NCBI GenBank assembly: GCA_026075535.2
Contig: AP026543.1
Location: 62,001 to 126,000, forward strand
Reading direction: 5' to 3'
DNA from: Tricholoma matsutake
Lineage: Eukaryota > Basidiomycota > Agaricomycetes > Agaricales > Tricholomataceae
DNA length: 64,000 bases
Shown here: one piece after another, positions 56,328-64,000 of the stretch
Layout: each line of letters opens with the position of its first letter
Numbering within the stretch: the stretch's first letter is position 1
The notes under the pieces: model-generated
Told to the model about the DNA's origin: nothing
The model's database searches: none
What the model saw: only the letters and a program-made list of their open reading frames with translations
Position numbers and translations under genes: made by a program

Positions 56328-56606
56328 CTGGCATTTCCAGACTTTTTGTACACAATGTCAATATATGATTGAAAAGGTTTGCCATTATGCCTCAGAGGCC
56401 CTCAGTGGTTTTCACAGAATTAAACATATTAAACATAAAACAATTTTTCCAGTCTATACATTATCCGAGGTTTTAAGAAAAATGTATGAACTGGAAAATT
56501 TGTTTTGTGTTTAATAGGTTTAATTCTGTAAAAATCACTGAGGAATAATGACAAAGCATTTTTGGTCCTATCTTGACATTGTGTACAAAAAGTCCTGGAA
56601 TGTCCA
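56328..56606. repeat. Foldback/MITE-like element with arms of about 135 bp
   Basis: Left arm begins ggcatttccagactttttg and contains gtacacaatgtca and cagaattaaac; the right arm (from about 56472) repeats these inverted. Arms match at roughly four of five bases by eye, with a short central loop near 56468. Ends and TSD are not clear. Confidence 0.65.
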
Positions 56607-57141
56607 ATGAAATTCCCTCCAGTGTTCCACAGCTGTGATCATCCCAATCCTTTCTACATGTGTACAGTGTATCTTGACCAACCACCACTTTCAATGGTGG
56701 AGATGAATGGTATCCTCGTCTACTCATGTGAGATTATTCTCTCAATAGGATTCAGAAGGAGGAGGGAAGCCTCACATTATTACCCAACTGAGTCCAGCAC
56801 TTTCAATTTCTATCAAGTCTGCTGCATGCTCATGTATGGTTTGTTGCCAAAGGTCCTTAATATCATGTGCGCAACATTCCTCTGACTTATCCACCATTAC
56901 AACATTCAGGACGAATAGCCATGGATGTGGGAGCACAGCCTCTGGAGTTGGCTGTGGTTCTATACATAAGATGGTGGCAGGAATTTTAGGTGCATTTTGT
57001 TGAAGACTGTGTAGCGCCTGAGTGAAGAGAGGCAAGTTAAAATGCATGGAGAATGTGAAGTATGTGTAGGTAGGAGGATTGCAAGCATGAGGTGCTTGAG
57101 GAGCAGGTACAGGAAAAGGAAATGGTGATGGTGCCATATGG
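56607..57141 (-). other. Possible exon remnants on the minus strand, unrecognised
   Basis: Minus-strand frame 57209-56772 includes FTQALHSLQQNAPKIPATIL and SEECCAHDIKDLWQQTIHEH, protein-like in composition, and may continue at 56727-56640 (SSPPLKVVVGQDTLYTCRKD). No family recognised; a TGA separates the blocks. Confidence 0.3.
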
Positions 57142-58572
57142 ATGACATCCCTTGCACTGTATGTAATCAACCAATCGACAAGCAGACCTAGACTCTTAAA
57201 ATTCAACACTCAAGTTGCCATCGCACTACTCACATTCACAGCCATCATATTTTGCACAGAGGTCCTGCTCCTCCTTATTCATACCACGTTGCAATCTCTC
57301 TATCTCCATTATATTAGTCTCAAGTACCTTTTGCTCGTGAGGCTGATTTCTGGGTTAGGATCACTTGGTATGTACCATGTTAACTTTGTAATCCTATTTG
57401 ACTGATAATAGACTTGATTACAGCACTGACCCTCTGCATCGATTCATACTTTTGGGATAAGCCATTCATGTGGCCTGAATTTGCCAGAGTCTCCTTCAAT
57501 GTCTATCACAGACAGACCTCTCCGCCACTATTGTACTTCACAACACATCTCCCCAAACTCCTCACTGTATGGCTCCCATTCTCCATCCTCAGATACACAA
57601 TTGACAAGCAGATCCGGCTGCTCCTTCTCCCGAGCATCACATTCATGGTGCTTATGAGTTTCCTGCCCTATAAGGAGTGGAGTTTCATGATATATGTCGT
57701 GCTGATGTTTAGTTTAGGGGCGGCGAGGAGTGAGGTTTGGATGTATGTTCCCTTCATTACATCTATACACTTGTTCTGTTCAAAGTAACTAATCAAATAA
57801 CAGGGAATATACACTATCAACCCACTACACATGACTCAGAAACATTGTTGTCCTCCACAATTTCACTCTTCTTACAACCAGCATTTGTGTTTACCTGGTT
57901 TCAATTGTCACATCCTGATGAGCGGCTTCCCAGGTGGAAACACAATGGTCTGGTTTCATGAATTGTATCCCCCAAATTATATTACTTGTGAGTGAACTTC
58001 TTTACCCATACTGACTTTAACTAAAAATCATTATGATATGCACAGCACTTGGCAATCTGCCACACGTCCACATCTGTGATCTCACCACCCAAACTGGTGC
58101 TTCCCTTGTCATGCAATCCAACACACTGCCCTACCACCCAAATTTCGTCAAACCCTCCCCATCTTTCTATGTCAACACTTCCTCCCTTACTTCTTCTAGA
58201 AACACTCTAGAAACAACATCCTCACACACAAACTTGTCTTCAAACCTATGGCATGCTATACCTCCTTTCCCATGGATGTATAACAAAACCAAACATCTCT
58301 TGATTCAAGACCTCACTGTGCCCCTCTCTGACCCAAATTCTATCACTCACCTTATTTCAGAGGTGAATCCAGATAGCAAGGAGGGGGTATGGATGCGGGG
58401 AGAGTGGGAGCTGGTGTACAGAGTAAAGATACGGACATACGTGGGTGTGTGGAAGTTGGTGAGAGAGTTGATCACAGTTGCTTATCGGTGGCCTTGGGAG
58501 GAGGAGGATATGCTGTGGATATATGAGAGAAGGTGGGACAGGGAGGAGGTGGGCATTGATGAAGGAGATTGA
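57142..58572 (+). pseudogene. ALG12: ALG12-like mannosyltransferase, 5'-truncated copy
   Basis: Matches the ER enzyme that adds the alpha-1,6-linked eighth mannose to the dolichol-linked N-glycan precursor. Blocks: 57142-57367 (AIALLTFTAIIFCTEVLLLL, LISGLGSL), an in-phase 56-bp intron 57368-57423, and 57424-57740 (IDSYFWDKPFMWPEFARVSF, SFLPYKEWSFMIYVVLMFSL, multi-spanning membrane segments) ending at a GTATGT donor. Next come a block near 57880-57960 (GFPGGNTMVWFHEL) and, after another intron, 58054-58572 (LPHVHICDLTTQTGASLVM, PWMYNKTKHL). The first ~130 residues, with the N-terminal catalytic loop, have no counterpart upstream. It lies 0.5 kb from a Helitron end, so capture is likely. Confidence 0.75.
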
Positions 58573-59048
58573 GAGTGAGAGTGAGATGTTGGTGATGTGG
58601 ATGCAAATTGATAACATTGACTCAGACATCATGTCAGTCTGTTTTCCTCCTCCATGACCTCTGTATCTGTGCTGATCTTGCTTACACAGCTGTGGCTCTC
58701 TGTGATACCTGCTCATGCATAGAGCTCTTTACACTTAGCCACATACTCCTGGAGGAATCCCTGGGAATCTCGGTAGTTCAACTGGGACTACTGGGACTAC
58801 TGGGATTCCCAGAGGAATTCAGGAGGAATGATAACCCACCCAATGTCCCCTGAAATGGCTCTTCCCAGTTCTTCCCAGTCCAGGAGGATTCCCAGTAGAA
58901 TCCCTGCTTATTAATTGATAGTAATAAAACTTGGGGGTGAGGGCCAGTACTGGCAGGTATGAGTCCTTAATTTTTTTATGTTATTCATTCAATATGAAAT
59001 TAATTGTTACAGGCTAATATAATAGTTATACATACAGCCAAAACTATC
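58573..59048. other. Spacer between the ALG12-like copy and Helitron 2
   Basis: 58747-58920 contains repeated 'ctgggactac' and inverted 'ggaatccctggga / tcccag..gattcc' motifs that can pair. No gene. The Helitron 3' terminus would be expected here but I could not identify a CTRR end. Confidence 0.4.
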
Positions 59049-61557
59049 TACACTAATTCCTTCTTGGCATATATTGCCAGTACTGCATGCTTGTTATTAC
59101 AAGTCATAAACATCTTGTCAGAGAAATCTGTTATATGACCTACTTTGTCACATTTGCTTCTGGTTGCTATGCCATCATGAAACCAGACTTTTTGTCTGAT
59201 ATAATTCTACATGTAAAATGGAAGTTTCTGGAATAAACAATACCTTTCAAGGGAAGCATGGTATCTTTGTTATTACCACCTTTTATTCAAACACTTTTGC
59301 TTACTGCTATTCCAGTCACATTCAAACTGAACATAAGTAGCTCTGGAGTGACTGTAAAGTTGCGAATAATATGCTGTTCGGATTGACATTCACGGCAATT
59401 GTCTGTAGTTTCATTTTGCCAGTTCTGAAACCAATCATTAACAGATTTCAAGTTACTGCTCATTACATGCATGAAATTTTCTGGAGGTTCAAGGGTCTCT
59501 TGCTTGCTGCATGTTGTACACTGAAGTTTGGTATAGCACACAGATTCATCTCTAATCATCAACTGTCATGCCAATTCAGCTACGTTGGTACCAACTTGTC
59601 CATAGGGAAATAATATATTGTCTTTGTTATGCAGCCATTTTCTAACATCATTTCTGGCAGCTTCCAAAGATTTTTTATCCCGAAGAATTTCTCTATAGTT
59701 GTAGGCAAGTCTTTCTAATGGGGTACTCAACCAGCAAAACCATTTCGTCCATTTTTTGGGATTCTGGATCCATACATCACACAGAATAGATAATATAGCA
59801 TCATATGCACAACTATAATTCTCTGAATCCCATGTAATACCCATCTGGAGTATCTTGTGCGGGAATAAATGTCAATTTGGCTTTCTTTTTTTTAGAGCAT
59901 TCATTTATCAGCTCTTCATCAGCTTTTTGTTTTGTACCAGTAGTATTTTGTACTGGTGCTGTACCTTTAGCCACAACAAATGTATGTGTACTGAAATCCT
60001 TTATTTTTGTTTGAAACTTTGGATTTTCATTGTGTTCAAGTACTCTTTTTTCTTGTCTTTAATAACTTGCCAAGGACTATCTGCGACAATATTAAGTAAA
60101 TCCATAGGATCTTCTGAAGTCCACTTCAATTGTTTTGATACATTGGCAGGTACATATTCAGTTCCCTTATATAATTGAAACTGACAAATACGAGCATTAT
60201 GCAAATTGCCATTGATATTGTTGGGTAAGGTACCTTCATATGACAATCTAGTTATTTCAGCTAGAAGTTCTAGCTCTCTAAATTCTTGTCAAAGATATCC
60301 TGATGCTCCACACATAATTTTGTGTGGATCAAAACCTTGCACAATTACAGTACCTTCTGCAGTTGAACCTCTGGATAAACATGTGTAATAAGACATATGA
60401 TCATGACAACTACTCAAGTCAACAACATTGATATCTTGAGTCTTTCCTTGGGATGCATAATCTGTCATTGCAAAGTTGGGCAAAATTGGTACTTGTGAAC
60501 AATTGATTTTTAATGCAACATCACTTGGTGTGACACACAAAACAGATATTGATAACTTTGTTAGAGGAACAACATTTTCAGGTAAACCATCAATCTTAAT
60601 TGTCTTTGCAGGCCGATCAAGTTTAACAAACAATGTATCAAGTACAAGTTGACCATGTGGGCCAATAACTGACTGCCAGCTAGCGATATGTCCTTCTTGG
60701 CCTTTTGTAATACACAATTCAGTTGCTTCATTGTTGTGTATCATTACTGGCATTCCCATACAAAGAGACAATTTGCCGGGTACATGATCAGATGCTGAAT
60801 GTCTCAAATTCCAGAGAACATTTCTTAGCATTGGGTTTATATCACCATTATTAAGTGTACACTTTTTTTTCATCCGTTTTTTTTCTATAGCAGGATTTTC
60901 TTCCTCTCCAAAATGGTCTACAGAATAAAAGTGTGTCAATGTTTGACCAGTTTCCTTTGCAAATCACTCTGAGCCACATTGGTTGATACGGTCTTTTGGT
61001 GCATTGAATGCTGTAATGATAGACACATTACAGTATTTATTGTCTGCCAATTTCAGCTGACCTGGACTGCATCAACAGATGTACCAACAGCTTTATTGCT
61101 AAAAGAATGACCTCCAACCAGTGACAATTGTGCAAAATCATCCACAAAAATCATGATGATACCACCAAATGGTGTGTCTCCTATGTTTCTTGCCTTGGCC
61201 AATTGAGCACTGATCTTATATAAATCATGACAGGCTACCATTGATACTTCATCCAGAAATATATAGTCAACACTGTCAAGCTGTGCTTTGACTTGTGCTA
61301 TAGCTGTATGCTCATTTCTGATTCTGACCAATATCACCATCTTTTGTACTGTTTATACCAAGTACAGAATGGTAAGTTGAACCATTCAACAATGCAGCAG
61401 CAGATCCTGTTGGAGCCAGAATCATAATTCTGTGAGACTCATTGCATTTTTCAAAAAGGGATATTAATGCTTTGATAACCTGTGATTTTCTGGTACCTCC
61501 CATTCCACCAAGATACATTTTTAGTTGACTTGGCTGCACTTCAGGCAACCACCCCTG
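59049..61557 (-). pseudogene. Helitron 2: Pif1 helicase fused to a USP-like cysteine protease domain
   Basis: A second transposase, diverged from the one at 1-11601 and lacking its Rep part. Right to left: Walker A GGMGGTRKSQ (Gly changed to Arg), APTGSAAALLNGSTYH, DEVSM; then a deletion of about 80 residues; then the helicase end (GMPVMIHNNEATELCITKGQ, DYASQGKTQDINVVDL). After a linker comes a peptidase-like domain: Cys box WDSENYSCAYDAILSIL (~59800), CTTC and CREC pairs (~59520, ~59400), His box FHFTCRI (~59210) and WFHDG (~59160), ending at TAG 59049. Breaks: TGA at 60964, 60289, 59566 and 59287, plus frameshifts near 61340, 59840 and 59190. Confidence 0.85.
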
Positions 61558-62302
61558 ACTCCCTACTTAGGGTAGATTGTCCCACCAAGAAAGACTACCC
61601 TAAGGAGGTGTAAGACCAGGGGATAGTTCCAAGCTCCATGGTCCTCCCCATGCTTAGGCCTGGACATCCCATTGGGAAGCCCCAAAAGGCAGTTTGGTCT
61701 GCCCCACAGAACTATATTTGGACCAAGTATACCTCGGGGAGGTCCAACTGCTGTGGGCAGCCCCAGGTTACATTTGGGCCAGTCCCAATAATGTGGGATT
61801 CCCCTGCCCTGTCACATCACATATGCTTGGGAGTCCCAGAGGTGATGTGACAATCAAATAATATAGCTTCATGTAAACAAGAGATCTAAGTCTTTACATG
61901 TTACATGTGTAACTTATGTTTGAATAGCCAGATACTCTACTGTAACCTACAGGTATGAGAAGCCAGGTGAAGATAGAAGGTGATACAATTGAATGACGTA
62001 TTTTACTTTTTGTGACATGTGACAATTCTTTTTACAGAAAAATCAAAAGCTCTACAGCAGTTATTACAAAGAGACTCTGATACACACCTTTTTTAATGTA
62101 TATTGTTTCTTTGTAGGATGTACCCCAATTGTGTATCTCCTGCCTACTGAGGCCATAACTTTCCCCTTCTGGTGTATTGCTTGTACATGTTTATGATAGG
62201 CCAGTGTGTGACCATTTCACCTCACCTAACCTTCCCACAGTATGTCACATATGAGTTGACATGATCCTATCACATCACGGCTACTGATCTGTAGTAACTT
62301 AG
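61558..62302. other. Unique sequence with two hairpins
   Basis: CTTAGGGTAG/CTACCCTAAG (61568-61603) forms a perfect 10-bp stem, and TGTCACATCAC/GTGATGTGACA (61809-61852) a perfect 11-bp stem. No gene. The Helitron 2 frame ends abruptly at about 61557. Confidence 0.5.
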
Positions 62303-63966
62303 GGTCTGGTTGGCAACCAAACCTGGGTTGAGGTTGAGGTTATGGTTAGAGTATGTAAGCATCAAAACGTGATATAAGTCATGTGTCATCCATCATCCAT
62401 GGGAGATGCTGTTGTTTTTTGCCATGCTTCATTGCTTCACAAAAGTTATTTGGTTCTTGGAATCATTCAGAAGTATGGGGGCAATGTTTTTGATGCCTAG
62501 TGATTGTTGGTTGATGGTGAGCAGGCAGTTCAAACAGATATTTCATTACATTTGCAAAATAAGTATTGATTGTAAATTACTAATTTACTTTTAATAACTG
62601 TTCCCACTGATGTGAGGAACTCTGTGTAAGCTAGAATCTATAAACAATCTGATAGAATAACCCCTTGACATTGTTGGGAATGGTGTCAGGAGGTGGCACT
62701 CACCACAGTTCCTGGTGCTATGGGATCGGCATGTCCTGTTTCTGATCATCATCGGCATATCCTGTTTCTGATCATCATCGGCATATCCTGTTTCTCAGCA
62801 CGGTTGATGCATCAAAGTGTGGCAAAAAACAACAACATCTCCCATGGATGATGGATGACACATGACTTATATCATGTTTTGATGCTTACATACTCTAACC
62901 ATAACCACTGAACGCTATTGACCCAGCAGATTCTTCACAACACGTGACTTTCAGAAAATGCTGTTGCTGGAACTTATGCAGATTTTTGGCGAGCGTTTGC
63001 TTGAGTGTTGTAGCCTTCTTACATAACACAGTTTTCACATTGATACTGAGACTGTAGGAGACAGTCAGACTCCAAAGGATGGTAAAAGGTTTTCTCACAG
63101 ACCACAACTTCAATGCACTATTATATTACTGCGTGACTGGCAAAACTTGTAAATTTGGTCATGTTTGTACTTTGATTTATTTAGAATGGGAGATCTTCTG
63201 CAAGCCATTCCTCGACAACCATGCCACATTTTGGCATGATTCTGTAGTCTATCTTATGTTACTAACTGAGCTCTAGAGCTCCACACAATAGTTTTATTTT
63301 TTAGTTCATCTGTGAAAATTAGGTTGACCCTTGCCAATTATGTGTGTGTGCAAACAATTATCTCAAGAACTAATGGTCAGAAAAACAAGATGAGAGTGGT
63401 ACAGTGTCAAATCTAGGTGAGGATGTCCCCTACAAATAATTGAGGTTGTGAGTCACTAGTTCTTGAGATATTGTTTGCACACACAAATAATTGGCAGGGG
63501 TCAACCTAATTTTCACAGATCAACTAAAATATAAGAATATTGTGTGGAGCTCTAGAGCTCAGCTAGTAGCATAAGATAGACTACAGAATCATGCCAAAAT
63601 GTGGCATGGTTGTCGAGGAATGGCTTGCAGAAGATCTCCCATTCAAAATAAATCAAAGTACAAACATGACCAAATTTACAAGTTTTGCCAGTCACGCAGT
63701 AATATGATAGTGCATTGAAGTTGTGGTCTGTGAGAAAACCTTTTACCATTCTTTGTACTAACTGTCTCCTACAGTCTCAGTATCAATGTGAAAACTGTAT
63801 TATGTAAGAAGGCTACAACGCTCAAGCAAACGCTCGCCGAAAATCTGCATATGTTCCAGTAACGGCATTTTCTGAACGTCACGTGTTGCGAAGAATCTGC
63901 TGGGTCAATAGCGTTCAGTACCCATAACCTCAACCTCAACCCAGGTTTGGTTGCCAAACAGACCAA
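62303..63966. mobile_element. Inverted-repeat MITE, split by a nested foldback element
   Basis: Outer arms: left 62309-62427 (ggtctggttggcaaccaaac, ggttgaggttatgg) and right 62822-62906 plus 63920-63965 (its inverse, ending gccaaacagacc). Both arms carry catgggagatgctgttgttt or its complement. Without the insert it is about 640 bp. No transposase frame inside. The TIR style recalls PIF/Harbinger or hAT MITEs, but I could not fix a TSD. Confidence 0.7.
62907..63919. mobile_element. Long foldback element, arms of about 470 bp
   Basis: 1013 bp with termini actgaacgctattgaccc and its inverse gggtcaatagcgttcagt. The arms (about 62907-63375 and 63447-63919) are nearly identical, so the same 65-codon frame occurs on each (63079-63276 plus, 63552-63749 minus). 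It is flanked by accataacc (62898-62906) and acccataacc (63920-63929), a 9-10 bp imperfect TSD that suits a MULE-type transposon. It carries no transposase. Confidence 0.8.
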
Positions 63967-64000
63967 AGTTTATAGTAAAAGTTAGTAAATCTGCTTATCT

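Noticed and set aside
63079..63749. Paired 65-codon frames as a conserved small protein
   Set aside because: They are the two arms of one inverted repeat; their similarity is structural, not coding.

Overview
The window looks like a transposon-rich, accessory stretch of a basidiomycete nuclear genome, most likely an agaricomycete. The evidence is short introns of about 50 to 80 bp with GTNNGT donors, basidiomycete alpha-kinases with an N-terminal zinc finger, the basidiomycete 'integrase core' DDE gene family, an F-box/LRR-like family, a Zn2Cys6 regulator and fungal Rep/Pif1 Helitrons. No species can be named from the sequence alone.

Layout. 1-11.6 kb: one decayed Helitron Rep/helicase gene on the minus strand, interrupted by a full-length Ty1/copia element (2196-7949, identical LTRs, 5-bp TSD, uninterrupted 1620-codon polyprotein) and by a solo gypsy LTR (9455-9852, 5-bp TSD). 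12.6-18.7 kb: remains of three multi-exon genes of unnamed families that I associate with agaricomycetes; one was broken by a 28-bp tandem expansion. 19-25.5 kb: a broken F-box paralogue, a hairpin/intron repeat, a near-perfect 49-bp-arm foldback, an intact F-box gene and an intact three-exon Zn2Cys6 regulator. 28.5-30 kb: a repeat family built of palindromes, each followed by an intron-like segment. 30.3-34.6 kb: a divergent pair, an alpha-kinase (minus) and a four-exon DDE integrase-core gene (plus). 34.8-48.3 kb: non-autonomous LTR fragments, three tRNA-headed SINE-like copies, the hairpin repeat array in inverse orientation, and two unrecognised multi-exon genes. 49.4-55.6 kb: a full-length chromodomain Ty3/gypsy element (TSD acatg) disabled by in-frame TGA codons. 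57.1-58.6 kb: a 5'-truncated ALG12 mannosyltransferase copy. 59.0-61.6 kb: a second, diverged Helitron helicase whose C-terminus carries a USP-like cysteine-protease fold. 62.3-64 kb: nested foldback elements.

How it fits together. The window records layered insertion and decay. The older Helitrons, the gypsy element and the F-box paralogue are interrupted almost only by TGA codons, and at most sites Arg (CGA) is expected, which is the signature of C-to-T change at CpG. The copia element, integrase-core gene, F-box gene and regulator carry none in their reading frames. Points I would check first are the USP-like domain on a Helitron transposase, the hairpin-plus-intron repeat family, the SINE-like family and the intact integrase-core gene.
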